The notes beneath the pieces were generated by a model. It had not been told where the DNA came from. It ran no database searches and saw only the letters and a program-made list of their open reading frames with translations. A stretch of 23,981 nucleotides of DNA from Alphaproteobacteria bacterium (GTDB taxonomy: Bacteria; Pseudomonadota; Alphaproteobacteria; Rickettsiales; 21-14-0-20-44-7). Both the position numbers and the translations under genes were made by a program. The DNA is taken from NCBI GenBank assembly GCA_013288575.1, contig JABDBO010000009.1, forward strand, positions 1-23,981, given 5' to 3'. Of the stretch, positions 7,023 to 15,270 are shown in pieces. Position 1 is the first letter of the stretch; each line of letters starts with the position of its first letter.

Positions 7023-7979
7023 ATGACAAACAAACACACCAAAGTCCTTATCATCGGCTCCGGCCCTGCCGGTTACACAGCCGCAATTTACGCCGCACGC
7101 GCCAACCGCAAACCAGTGCTCGTTTCCGGCATGCAACCCGGCGGCCAGCTTACAATTACTACCGATGTCGAAAATTACCCCGGCTTTGCTGACCCAATCC
7201 AAGGCCCGTGGCTGATGGAACAAATGCAGGGCCAGGCCAAACATGTCGGCACCGATATTGTCAGCGACCATATTAAAAGTGTTGATTTGAAAGCCAAACC
7301 ATTTAAAGCCGTTGGCGAATCCGGCACCACATATACTGCTGATACCGTAATCATCTCCACCGGCGCTCAAGCCCGCTGGCTCGGCATTCCGTCTGAGAAA
7401 AAATTCCAGGGCTTCGGCGTTTCCGCTTGTGCGACTTGCGACGGATTTTTCTTCAAAAACAAAAAAGTTTTCGTCATCGGCGGCGGCAATTCCGCAGTTG
7501 AAGAAGCTTTATTCCTCACCAATTTCGCCAGCGAAGTAACCCTCGTTCACCGCCGTGATTCTTTGCGTGCCGAAAAAATCGGCCAGGATCGCCTGTTCAA
7601 AAACCCAAAAATCAAAGTAATTTGGGATAGCGCAATTGAAGAAATCACCGGCACGGAAGAACCTGTCAGCGTCACCGGCGTAAAGCTCAAAAACCTCAAA
7701 ACCGGCGCAATAACCGAACACGCCACCGACGGCGTATTCGTTGCCATCGGCCACACGCCAAATACCGAAATCTTCAAAGGCCAGGTTGAGATGGATAATG
7801 AAAATTACATCCTCACTAAACCAGGCACCACGCAAACTAACATTCCAGGTGTTTATGCCGCTGGTGACGTGCAAGACCGCATTTATCGCCAAGCCGTAAC
7901 TGCCGCTGGAACCGGCTGCATGGCAGCGTTAGAAGCCGAACACCACCTCGCCAAAATCGGCGATTTAAAAACTGAATAG
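7023..7979 (+). CDS. trxB: Thioredoxin reductase (NADPH)
   Basis: This FAD enzyme passes electrons from NADPH to thioredoxin. The 318 residues show the FAD-binding GSGPAG (12-17), the redox-active CATC (136-139) followed by DG, the NADPH-binding GGGNSAVEEA (153-162) with HRRD near 176-179, and the C-terminal FAD motif YAAGDVQD. The length is normal for the bacterial low-molecular-weight type. The ATG directly follows a tandem array and no Shine-Dalgarno sequence is visible. Its last codon and stop fall in a second array. Position between a peroxiredoxin and a ferredoxin-NADP reductase fits a thiol redox role. Confidence 0.96.
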   Translation: MTNKHTKVLIIGSGPAGYTAAIYAARANRKPVLVSGMQPGGQLTITTDVENYPGFADPIQGPWLMEQMQGQAKHVGTDIVSDHIKSVDLKAKPFKAVGESGTTYTADTVIISTGAQARWLGIPSEKKFQGFGVSACATCDGFFFKNKKVFVIGGGNSAVEEALFLTNFASEVTLVHRRDSLRAEKIGQDRLFKNPKIKVIWDSAIEEITGTEEPVSVTGVKLKNLKTGAITEHATDGVFVAIGHTPNTEIFKGQVEMDNENYILTKPGTTQTNIPGVYAAGDVQDRIYRQAVTAAGTGCMAALEAEHHLAKIGDLKTE

Positions 7980-8005
7980 TTGATTAGTTGAATGGCTAAA
8001 TAATT
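7974..8005. repeat. Left arm of inverted 8-bp array between trxB and the FNR gene
   Basis: Four 8-mers in phase: GAATAGTT, GATTAGTT, GAATGGCT and AAATAATT. The first contains the trxB stop codon. Read in reverse complement they resemble the units of the right arm at 8029-8060. Confidence 0.55.
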
Positions 8006-8022
8006 TGATATAAAAGTAATTA

Positions 8023-9057
8023 ATGTCTGACCACTCAACCACACAACCACTCAACCATCAAACCGACGTAGTTATAATCGGCGCTGGCCCAGTCGGTCTC
8101 TTCGCAATTTTTGAATGCGGCATGATGAAAATGAAGTGCCACGTTGTTGACGCGTTGGATTTCGCTGGTGGCCAATGCACCGCGCTCTACCCCGAAAAGC
8201 CAATTTACGATATCCCCGGTTTCCCAAAAATTGATGCTGCTGAACTTATCAAAAACCTTGAAGCACAGGCCGCACCGTTCAACCCGGTTTATCATTTCGG
8301 CCAACAGGTTGTGAGCTTTACCGAAAATGAAAACGGCATCACCATCAAAACCTCAAAAGGCACTGAAATTTCCGCCAAAGCCATGATAATCGCGGCCGGC
8401 TGCGGCGCTTTCGGCCCTAACCGCCCGCCTCTGCCTGGCATCGAAAAATACGAAGGCAAATCAGTTTTCTACATGGTTGCCAAAAAAGAAGATTATCGCG
8501 GCAAAAAAGTCGTCATCGCCGGTGGCGGAGATTCTGCGGTTGATTGGGCTTTATCTTTGCATGATATTGCCGAAAAAGTTTACGTAGTGCACCGCCGCGA
8601 CAAATTCCGCTGCGCGCCTGATAGCGCCGAAAAGCTTGAACAATTACGTAAAGACAAAAAAGTTGAGATGGTCGTTCCCTACCAACTCCACTCGCTTGAT
8701 GGCGCAAATGGCCAAATCACTGGCGTCAATGTCGCAACTTTAGAAGGCGAAGTGAAAAAGCTCGAAGCTGATATTTTACTTCCATTTTTCGGACTCGCTA
8801 TGGAACTTGGACCAATTGCGACATGGAATTTAAATGTTGAGAAAAATCATATTAAGGTTGATCCGGCAACCATGGTAACTAACCACAGCCGCATTTTCGC
8901 AATCGGCGATATTGCTGACTATTTCAATAAGTTAAAATTAATCCTCTGCGGCTTTTCCGAAGCTGCGTTTGCCGCACATGCAATCTATCCACTGGTGCAT
9001 AAAGAAGCTTATCACTTCCAATATTCAACCAGCACCGGCGTCGGCTCTAAAAATTAA
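8023..9057 (+). CDS. Ferredoxin/flavodoxin--NADP+ reductase, thioredoxin-reductase-like type
   Basis: The 344-residue flavoprotein belongs to the YumC/TrxR-like ferredoxin-NADP reductase family, which moves electrons between NADP(H) and ferredoxin or flavodoxin. The FAD motif GAGPVG (20-25), the subgroup signature GGQCTALYPEKPIYDIPGFP (49-68), the NADP motif GGGDSAVDWA (167-176) with HRRDKFR (190-196), and the C-terminal AIGDIADY are all present. The thioredoxin-reductase CxxC is absent, as expected for this family. About 14 residues before the first strand (rich in Ser, Thr, His, Gln and Asn) are encoded by an 8-bp tandem array and probably have no catalytic role. No Shine-Dalgarno sequence is seen. 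It is a paralogue of the neighbouring trxB product. Confidence 0.93.
   Translation: MSDHSTTQPLNHQTDVVIIGAGPVGLFAIFECGMMKMKCHVVDALDFAGGQCTALYPEKPIYDIPGFPKIDAAELIKNLEAQAAPFNPVYHFGQQVVSFTENENGITIKTSKGTEISAKAMIIAAGCGAFGPNRPPLPGIEKYEGKSVFYMVAKKEDYRGKKVVIAGGGDSAVDWALSLHDIAEKVYVVHRRDKFRCAPDSAEKLEQLRKDKKVEMVVPYQLHSLDGANGQITGVNVATLEGEVKKLEADILLPFFGLAMELGPIATWNLNVEKNHIKVDPATMVTNHSRIFAIGDIADYFNKLKLILCGFSEAAFAAHAIYPLVHKEAYHFQYSTSTGVGSKN
8029..8060. repeat. Right arm of inverted 8-bp array, inside the 5' end of the FNR gene
   Basis: Units in phase are GACCACTC, AACCACAC, AACCACTC and AACCATCA. They lie within codons 3-13 of the FNR gene. The reverse-complement consensus GAGTGGTT matches the left arm at 7974-8005. 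The arms are only 23 bases apart. Confidence 0.7.
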
Positions 9058-10074
9058 TTATCTTGTAACCGCTTGATCTTTAATTTTATTAAGCTCAACA
9101 TTATAATCAGTTGGTTTTAAACCTGCATTTTTATCAGGCGCCTTTTCATTCATAGTCTCGAGCATTTTCTCAAACGCTTCCGCAAGCTGCAACCGCTCGC
9201 TGTTATATAAACGAATTTCAGGATCCTCATCCCCTTGTACAGCTTTCTCAGGTCTATCTTTATTCGCTGCTGCAAAAATCTGAGTTGCGGCATCCTTAAA
9301 TGTGGCAGCGGCTAATGGCGTTACATGTGGTAGAGTTTCTAAATTATCCTTACCCATTATTGAATCTATTTTGCGGTCAATAGCTTGCTGAATCGTACAC
9401 GAAGTCTCAATAAACTTTTGGTCAGTTTCATCATGATCATATGATATTGCGGAATGCTGTGGGCATATATCTAAAGTAAGTTTATGCAATGCAAGCAAAT
9501 CATTATTCGGGTTATCATCAGTTAAAGTATTTACGCTTTCATAAAATTGCTTCAAATCTATAGGCGGCATTGACAGAACGACCTCATTCAAGCTATGCGC
9601 ATTTTCAACGAAGCTTCTTGTAGTTTCGCAAATGTAGCCTTGAAGCAAATTTTCTAATTCAGCGCCCGATGGCTTGAATTTATAATCTTTAATAAGTTTA
9701 CCAAATTCGTCTGCCACTTCGCCAATTACTTTCTTGGTTTCCGGGTAGCTATCTGGAATTCCATCGAAAAAAGTAACTCGGCTTTTTTTAACTTCTTCAA
9801 GTTCTGAATTAGTAAGCTTGCCGATTGCTCTATATAATTTATCTGCCGGTGTGGGTATATCATCATCGCTTAAGAATTTTTTCTCAGGTATGTGGTGTAC
9901 GGCGTTATTTACAGCGTCATCATCAAATCCGTCTTTATTAGCGGAAGCTTTTTGAACTGATATTAAATAATCAGTTAGTTCAGGCTTTATTTTTTCTAAA
10001 GCACTTGCAAGAACTGTATCATCAGGTTTGTACCTTTTACGTGTAACTTCGCGAATTAGACTTTCATCAACCAT
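9058..10074 (-). CDS. Hypothetical acidic protein, 338 residues
   Basis: This protein matches no family I recognise. It is acidic and hydrophilic, probably mostly helical, with no signal peptide, membrane helix or known catalytic motif. Asp-rich clusters occur near residues 49-53 and 69-72, and only a few cysteines are present. GGGGG lies just before the ATG, a strong ribosome-binding site, and a perfect TATAAT sits about 25 bases upstream, so it looks like a real, separately expressed gene. It converges on the FNR gene with no intervening base between the two stop codons. It might be a lineage-specific cytoplasmic or secreted protein, but there is no evidence for either. Confidence 0.75.
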   Translation of the reverse strand: MVDESLIREVTRKRYKPDDTVLASALEKIKPELTDYLISVQKASANKDGFDDDAVNNAVHHIPEKKFLSDDDIPTPADKLYRAIGKLTNSELEEVKKSRVTFFDGIPDSYPETKKVIGEVADEFGKLIKDYKFKPSGAELENLLQGYICETTRSFVENAHSLNEVVLSMPPIDLKQFYESVNTLTDDNPNNDLLALHKLTLDICPQHSAISYDHDETDQKFIETSCTIQQAIDRKIDSIMGKDNLETLPHVTPLAAATFKDAATQIFAAANKDRPEKAVQGDEDPEIRLYNSERLQLAEAFEKMLETMNEKAPDKNAGLKPTDYNVELNKIKDQAVTR

Positions 10075-10096
10075 ATAACCCCCGTTATTATTGAAG

Positions 10097-10102
10097 ATTA
10101 TA
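10097..10102 (-). promoter_or_regulatory. -10 element (TATAAT) for the gene ending at 9058
   Basis: Read on the minus strand this is an exact TATAAT located 23 bases before the start codon at 10074. The -35 region at the usual spacing (ATATTA) is a poor match. The rest of the gap up to 10200 is AT-rich and holds no convincing gene. Confidence 0.4.
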
Positions 10103-10200
10103 GGCTGTTTATATTACATTAATATGAAATCAAGCCATTAATTAACAAGATTAGCTTGCGGCGTACTAGCAATCCATTGTTATTATTCAATTTTTTAAAA

Positions 10201-10233
10201 GCAAAAACCCTACCACTTATAAGCTGGGGCTTT
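10201..10233 (-). terminator. Probable rho-independent terminator after ihfB
   Basis: On the minus strand AAAGCCC pairs with GGGTTTT (one G-U pair), with an inner CTTATAAG dyad, followed by a T-rich run (GGGTTTTTGCTTTT). It begins about 25 bases after the ihfB stop, the right place to end the rpsA-sppA-ihfB transcript. Confidence 0.6.
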
Positions 10234-10257
10234 ATTTCAATTTCTGTAAAATTAAAA

Positions 10258-10536
10258 TTAGCTATTAATGAGTTCTTTCAGCTCTTTACCAGCACGATAG
10301 TAGATCGCTTTGCGAGCTGCTACTGAAACTTTTTCACCAGTGCGTGGGTTGCGGGCTGTGCGTGGGGCGCGGGTGCGAATTGAGAAGGCACCAAAACCGC
10401 GAAGCTCAACGCGATCTCCAGCAATTAAAGCTGTCGAGATCTCTTTTAATATAAGGTTCAAAGAGGTTTCAATTTCACGCTCTTTGAGTGATGGGAATTT
10501 TGCTACGAGTTTTTTTATAAGTTCTGATTTAGTCAT
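10258..10536 (-). CDS. ihfB: Integration host factor beta subunit (HU/IHF family)
   Basis: This is a 92-residue DNA-bending protein of the HU/IHF family. The N-terminal MTKSELI, the core RVELRGFGAFS (42-52) and the arm motif RNPRTG (62-67), whose proline P64 inserts between base pairs, fit the IHF beta subunit best. The pairing with rpsA is also typical, since ihfB follows rpsA in many proteobacteria. Here sppA lies between them. There is no clear Shine-Dalgarno sequence, and the leader contains an 8-bp inverted repeat. HU cannot be excluded without comparison, but MTKSEL and the rpsA context favour IhfB. Confidence 0.88.
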   Translation of the reverse strand: MTKSELIKKLVAKFPSLKEREIETSLNLILKEISTALIAGDRVELRGFGAFSIRTRAPRTARNPRTGEKVSVAARKAIYYRAGKELKELINS

Positions 10537-10563
10537 GGTTTTTACATGTTTATTAAAGGTTTG

Positions 10564-10586
10564 CCATAATTAAAACCCAATTATGG
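10564..10586. promoter_or_regulatory. Inverted repeat in the sppA-ihfB gap
   Basis: CCATAATT and AATTATGG form 8-base arms around a 7-base loop. No T-run follows on the minus strand, so a terminator is unlikely. It may be a leader hairpin or protein-binding site controlling ihfB. Confidence 0.35.
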
Positions 10587-10593
10587 TTTGAAT

Positions 10594-11526
10594 TTAGGGG
10601 TGGTAAATAGCCAGAAGCCCGCTTGTGGTTATCTGGTCTATCATACTTTTTTCTTTCGTGTCACCAAGTAACACATCTTTTAAGCTTTTTTCTGGCTCAG
10701 TGGTAGAAATATCTTCTACTTCGAGTTTAGAATCAACTTTTTTTACTTTGTTAAGCCACTGAATTGCTTCTTTTTCGCCACCAATCTCATCAATCAGCCC
10801 ATTTTGCGCGGCTTGATTACCACTATAAACGCGGCCATCGGCCAATTCTTTTGCGCGATCATGCGTCAAATGGCGGCGCTCGGCAACCACATCAACAAAA
10901 TATGCGTAGAAATCATCAATCAAACTTTGGATTGCCGCTTTTGCTTTTGGCGTCATAACTTCAAATGGTGAAGGTGAGGCTTTGAGTTCTGATGATTTTA
11001 TCGTATCAAATCTCACTCCAACTTTTTCTGCTAATTGCGTAAATTCTGCTGATTGCATCAACACGCCGATTGAGCCGGTAATTGTGCCTTTGCGCGCATA
11101 AATACGGTCACCGGCAAGGGCCGTCATATATCCGCCGCTGGCAGCTAGTGTGCGCATAACAACCACAACCGGTTTGCCAGATTTTGAAATATCGCGGAAT
11201 TCTTCGTAAAGTTCTTCACTGCCAGCCGTTGTGCCGCCTGGGCTGTCGATTGATAAAATTACTGCTTTGGCATGTTTATCGTCGATGAGCTTTTTCAAAA
11301 CTTTGTCGCGGTAAGTATCATCCAAAATCATACCGTCAACTTTAATGCGGGCGATGTAATCATGGCTGGTTTCGCCAACTTTGACTTTGTCTTTTTCACC
11401 CGGATTAAATTGCGAACCGACAAGGAGACAAGCAATGATCGTAAGCAGCAAAGCAATAACCTGCCATTTGCGCAAGCGTTGCTTTAACTGTTTACGATCA
11501 AGTAAAATATCTGCCTGTTCGGTCAT
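10594..11526 (-). CDS. sppA: Signal peptide peptidase SppA (S49 family)
   Basis: SppA is a membrane-anchored serine protease that degrades cleaved signal peptides and acts on the periplasmic side. The 310 residues correspond to the short, single-domain form. An uncleaved membrane anchor lies at about 22-38 after a basic N-terminus. The nucleophile is S130 in TLAASGGYM and the general-base lysine is K182 in SSELKASPSPF, as known for this family. SIDSPGG (92-98) and GTITGSIGV (147-155) are further family marks. The gene starts 13 bases after rpsA and precedes ihfB, so it is probably translated from the rpsA message. Confidence 0.95.
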   Translation of the reverse strand: MTEQADILLDRKQLKQRLRKWQVIALLLTIIACLLVGSQFNPGEKDKVKVGETSHDYIARIKVDGMILDDTYRDKVLKKLIDDKHAKAVILSIDSPGGTTAGSEELYEEFRDISKSGKPVVVVMRTLAASGGYMTALAGDRIYARKGTITGSIGVLMQSAEFTQLAEKVGVRFDTIKSSELKASPSPFEVMTPKAKAAIQSLIDDFYAYFVDVVAERRHLTHDRAKELADGRVYSGNQAAQNGLIDEIGGEKEAIQWLNKVKKVDSKLEVEDISTTEPEKSLKDVLLGDTKEKSMIDQITTSGLLAIYHP

Positions 11527-11539
11527 TTTTTAGAGCTTT

Positions 11540-13273
11540 CTACTTTTTGCCTTTTTGTTCGAGAGCCTTGCCGAGAATATCGCCAAGTGATGCGCCGGAA
11601 TCTGTCGAACCATATTCCTCGATAGCGCGTTTGTGCTCTTTAACTTCCAAAGCTTTGATAGAAACGCTGATCTGGCCTTTTTTGGCGTTCACAGCTGTAA
11701 CTTCAGCATCAACACGATCACCAACCGCGAAACGGTCAGGGCGTTGCTCTGAACGGTCTTTCGAAAGGTCATTACGTTTAATGAAGCTGCGGATTGGCGT
11801 TTCGCCAACTGTTACTTCGATACCGTCTTTTTCAACTGCGGTAATTGTGCAGGTAACGGTTGAGCCTTTGCTCATATTATTGAGCTGTTCGTTAACGACA
11901 CCGCCAGTACCTTCGCCAGAAAGTTGTTTCACGCCAAGGCCGATACGTTCTTTTTCAATATCGATAGAAAGAATGATCGCTTTAACTTGATCGCCTTTTT
12001 TGTAGTCTTTCAGAGCTTCTTCACCTGGTTTATCCCAAGAAAGATCTGAATAGTGAACGAGGCCGTCAATTCCGCCTTGCAAGCCAACGAAGAATCCGAA
12101 ATCAGAAACGTTTTTGATTTCGCCTTCAATGATATCGCCTTCTTTATGAGAATTAGCAAATTGTGACCAAGGATTTTCTTCACATTGTTTCATGCCCAAT
12201 GAAATGCGGCGTTTTTCTGAATCAATTTCCAGAACCTGAACTTGAACTTCATCACCAAGTTTGACGAGTTTGTTAGGGTTTTGGTTTTTCTTAACCCATG
12301 AAAGTTCAGAAACATGAACAAGGCCTTCAACGCCATCGCCCAAGTCAATGAATACACCGTAATCAGCAATGTTTGAAACTTTGCCTTTCGCACGCGCGCC
12401 AACTGGGAATTTCGCAGCAACATCTTGCCATGGATTTTCTTCGAGTTGTTTCATGCCGAGTGAAATGCGTTTAGTTTCATCGTCAAATTTAATGACTTGA
12501 ACTTTAACATGCTGGCCGAGTTTCAATACTTCAGATGGGTGGCTAATGCGTTTCCATGAAATATCGGTAACGTGCAACAAACCATCCAAACCGCCGAGGT
12601 CGATGAATGCGCCATAGTTGGTGAGGTTTTTAACTGTACCGTCCATAATGTCATTGACTTTAACGCCTTTGAGCATTTCTTCACGGGCTTCAGCGCGTGA
12701 TTCTTCAAGAATCGCACGGCGTGAAACGATAATATTACCGCGTTTCTTATCCATTTTAAGAACGAGGAATTTTTGTTTAACATTCGCGAGTGACGAAATA
12801 TCTTTAATTGGACGAACGTCAACTTGTGAACCTGGCAAGAACGCAACTGCGCCGCCCAAGTCAACCGTAAATCCGCCTTTAACTTGGCCAAAGATAATAC
12901 CATCAACTTGTTTTTGGGTTTTCATATCTTTTTCAAGACGTTCCCACGCTTGTTCGCGGAGTGCTTTTTCGCGTGAGAGAACAATTTCACCTTGGCGGTT
13001 TTCCATGCGTTCGATGAAAACTTCAACTTCATCGCCAACGCTTAAATTTGGTTCATCGCCGAGTTGTGAGAATTCTTTTAATGAAATGCGGCCTTCAGAT
13101 TTTAAGCCGACATCAACAGTAACTGCGTCATCATCGACGCTTACGATAACGCCTTTTACAAGCGAGCCTTCGGCCAATTTATCGTTTTTGATTGAATCTT
13201 CAAAGAGTTGGGCGAAATCTTCGCCAGTAGTGAAATCAGAAGTTTGTGCTTCAAGAGCGTTTGCGTAAGCCAT
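11540..13273 (-). CDS. rpsA: 30S ribosomal protein S1
   Basis: S1 binds mRNA leaders and brings them to the 30S subunit. The 577 residues contain six S1 RNA-binding repeats, at roughly 37-103, 121-186, 207-275, 292-362, 379-449 and 466-537. The best conserved are repeats three to five, with strings such as YGAFIDLGGLDGLLHVTDIS and DYGVFIDLGDGVEGLVH. The length is slightly above that of the E. coli protein. The Shine-Dalgarno sequence is weak (AAGA), as is common for rpsA. The gene is preceded by a leader of about 85 bases with a strong hairpin, which suggests autoregulation. Confidence 0.98.
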   Translation of the reverse strand: MAYANALEAQTSDFTTGEDFAQLFEDSIKNDKLAEGSLVKGVIVSVDDDAVTVDVGLKSEGRISLKEFSQLGDEPNLSVGDEVEVFIERMENRQGEIVLSREKALREQAWERLEKDMKTQKQVDGIIFGQVKGGFTVDLGGAVAFLPGSQVDVRPIKDISSLANVKQKFLVLKMDKKRGNIIVSRRAILEESRAEAREEMLKGVKVNDIMDGTVKNLTNYGAFIDLGGLDGLLHVTDISWKRISHPSEVLKLGQHVKVQVIKFDDETKRISLGMKQLEENPWQDVAAKFPVGARAKGKVSNIADYGVFIDLGDGVEGLVHVSELSWVKKNQNPNKLVKLGDEVQVQVLEIDSEKRRISLGMKQCEENPWSQFANSHKEGDIIEGEIKNVSDFGFFVGLQGGIDGLVHYSDLSWDKPGEEALKDYKKGDQVKAIILSIDIEKERIGLGVKQLSGEGTGGVVNEQLNNMSKGSTVTCTITAVEKDGIEVTVGETPIRSFIKRNDLSKDRSEQRPDRFAVGDRVDAEVTAVNAKKGQISVSIKALEVKEHKRAIEEYGSTDSGASLGDILGKALEQKGKK

Positions 13274-13305
13274 TATATTTTCTTTTATAGGGTTTGGTTG
13301 TGAAA

Positions 13306-13341
13306 ATATCTAAGGCGCAACCCCGTTGGCGCTCTAGATAT
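13306..13341 (-). promoter_or_regulatory. Hairpin in the rpsA leader
   Basis: Arms ATATCTA (13306-13312) and TAGATAT (13335-13341) enclose a second stem in which GCGC pairs with GCGC and AAC with GTT, capped by CCC. The hairpin lies in the predicted 5' leader about 32-68 bases before the rpsA start. E. coli rpsA is autoregulated through leader hairpins, so a similar role is likely but not shown. CGCC and GGCG (13344-13347 and 13361-13364) may form another stem nearer the transcription start. Confidence 0.6.
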
Positions 13342-13365
13342 CCCGCCTTTTTAGCAGGGAGGCGC

Positions 13366-13393
13366 ATAATACGCCAAAAAATAGGGATTACAA
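13366..13393 (-). promoter_or_regulatory. rpsA promoter with GC-rich discriminator
   Basis: On the minus strand TTGTAA (13393-13388) and TATTAT (13371-13366) are 16 bases apart. The -10 is followed by GCGCCTCCC. A GC-rich discriminator of this kind is typical of ribosomal promoters under stringent (ppGpp) control, so the same is expected here. Confidence 0.55.
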
Positions 13394-13417
13394 GAGGAAT
13401 CTCGCTGATTCTGGCAG

Positions 13418-13444
13418 TTGCAATTCCACTCACATTAATATAAA
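13418..13444 (+). promoter_or_regulatory. Possible lepA promoter
   Basis: TTGCAA (13418-13423) is followed by TATAAA (13439-13444) after 15 bases, or by TAAATA after 17. It lies back to back with the rpsA promoter, 24 bases before the lepA start codon. Confidence 0.35.
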
Positions 13445-13467
13445 TAGTCCCGTCTCAAGGAAATACA

Positions 13468-15270
13468 ATGGCCCAAGACCTCACTAAAATCCGCAATTTC
13501 AGCATTATTGCCCATATCGACCATGGCAAATCAACTTTGGCCGACCGTTTGATCGAATTCTGCGGCGGGTTGGAAAGTCGGGAAATGACTTCCCAAGTCC
13601 TTGATTCCATGGATATTGAGAAAGAGCGCGGCATTACTATTAAAGCCCAAACCGTTCGCCTTAAATATAAAGCTAATGACGGCAATGAATATAAACTGAA
13701 CCTCATGGATACGCCCGGCCACGTGGATTTCACCTATGAAGTTTCTCGCTCACTTGCCGCCTGCGAAGGTTCATTATTAGTAGTCGACGCATCCCAAGGC
13801 GTTGAAGCGCAAACTCTGGCAAATACTTATTTAGCCGTGGATGCCAATAACGAAATCGTTCCAGTTTTAAACAAAATTGATCTGCCCGCCGCCGAACCTG
13901 ACCGGGTAAAGAAGCAAATCGAAGATGTAATAGGCATTGATGCATCTGACGCCTGCATGATTTCTGCCAAAACCGGCATTGGCATTCAAGATGTTTTGGA
14001 GGCAATCGTCGCAAAAATCCCTGCCCCAAAAGGCGAGCCGAGCAAACCGCTGAAAGCGCTACTCGTAGATAGTTGGTATGATTCATATCTTGGTGTAATC
14101 GTTCTTGTACGCATTATCGACGGCAGCATAAAACGCGGCACAAAAATCAAAATGCTTAACACCGGCGCAATTTATGGCGTTGATCATGTCGGTTATTTTA
14201 CGCCGAAAAAAACCACGGTTGATGAAATCACCGCCGGCGAAGTTGGCTTTTTGACCGCCAGCATCAAAGCCGTGGCTGATTGCCAGATTGGTGACACCAT
14301 CACTGAAGATAAACGCGAATGCCTTGAGCGCCTGCCCGGCTTTAAACCTAGCAAATCCGTAGTTTTCTGCGGACTTTTCCCAACTGACGCATCTGAATTC
14401 GAACATTTGAAAGATTCACTCGCCAAACTCCGTTTAAATGACGCCAGCTTCGAATTCGAAATGGAATCTTCAACCGCGCTCGGCCTTGGTTTTCGCTGCG
14501 GCTTCTTAGGTTTACTTCATCTGGAAATTATCCAAGAACGCCTTGACCGTGAATTTGATTTAGACCTCATCACCACTGCGCCAAGCGTAGTTTATAAGCT
14601 TTACATGACCGATGGCACAATGCGCGAAATGCACTCACCTGCTGATATGCCGGATGTCATGAAAATTGCCAAAATCGAAGAACCGTGGATTAAGGCTACC
14701 ATTCTAACCCCAGACGAATATCTCGGTTCAATCATCGGCCTATGCGTTGAAAAGCGCGGCGTTCAGCTTGATCTCACCTATGTCGGCAACCGCGCAATGG
14801 CGGTTTACAAACTCCCGCTCGGCGAAGTTGTGTTCGATTTTTATGACCGTTTGAAATCCATCTCCCGCGGTTATGCAAGCTTTGATTATGCGATTGATGA
14901 TTTCGAAGAAGGCCAAATTGTGAAGCTTAGCATTTTGGTTAATCAGGAACCAGTAGATGCACTTTCAATCATGGTGCACCGCTCCAAAGCCGAGAGCCGC
15001 GGCCGCGAACTCTGTGAAAAATTAAAAGATTTAATCCCACGCCAAATGTTCCAGATTGCAATCCAAGCAGCAATTGGCGGCAAAGTTATTGCGCGTGAAA
15101 CCATTAGCGCACTCCGCAAAGACGTTACTGCAAAATGCTACGGTGGTGATATCACGCGTAAACGCAAGCTTTTAGAAAAACAGAAAAAAGGCAAAAAACG
15201 CATGCGCCAAGTTGGCAACGTCGAAATTCCACAATCAGCGTTTATTGCCGCACTGAAGGTGAAGGATTAA
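13468..15270 (+). CDS. lepA: Elongation factor 4 (LepA), translational GTPase
   Basis: LepA is a ribosome-associated GTPase that assists translation initiation or back-translocation under stress. At exactly the usual length of about 600 residues, it shows the G1 loop AHIDHGKST (15-23), the G3 motif DTPGH (81-85), the G4 motif NKID (135-138), an EF-G-like middle region, and the LepA-specific C-terminal domain beginning near CYGGDITRKRKLLEKQKKG. AAGGA lies before the ATG. The usual partner lepB is not adjacent; instead lepA is divergent from rpsA and its stop overlaps that of the convergent lipoprotein gene by four bases. Confidence 0.98.
   Translation: MAQDLTKIRNFSIIAHIDHGKSTLADRLIEFCGGLESREMTSQVLDSMDIEKERGITIKAQTVRLKYKANDGNEYKLNLMDTPGHVDFTYEVSRSLAACEGSLLVVDASQGVEAQTLANTYLAVDANNEIVPVLNKIDLPAAEPDRVKKQIEDVIGIDASDACMISAKTGIGIQDVLEAIVAKIPAPKGEPSKPLKALLVDSWYDSYLGVIVLVRIIDGSIKRGTKIKMLNTGAIYGVDHVGYFTPKKTTVDEITAGEVGFLTASIKAVADCQIGDTITEDKRECLERLPGFKPSKSVVFCGLFPTDASEFEHLKDSLAKLRLNDASFEFEMESSTALGLGFRCGFLGLLHLEIIQERLDREFDLDLITTAPSVVYKLYMTDGTMREMHSPADMPDVMKIAKIEEPWIKATILTPDEYLGSIIGLCVEKRGVQLDLTYVGNRAMAVYKLPLGEVVFDFYDRLKSISRGYASFDYAIDDFEEGQIVKLSILVNQEPVDALSIMVHRSKAESRGRELCEKLKDLIPRQMFQIAIQAAIGGKVIARETISALRKDVTAKCYGGDITRKRKLLEKQKKGKKRMRQVGNVEIPQSAFIAALKVKD

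Noticed and set aside
10103..10200. Possible small gene or RNA in the AT-rich gap beyond the orphan gene
   Set aside because: No frame with a plausible start and length, and no stable fold other than the ihfB terminator, could be supported.
12618..13268. Long open frame on the plus strand opposite rpsA
   Set aside because: It is a shadow frame of the repetitive S1 domains, with no recognisable protein features.
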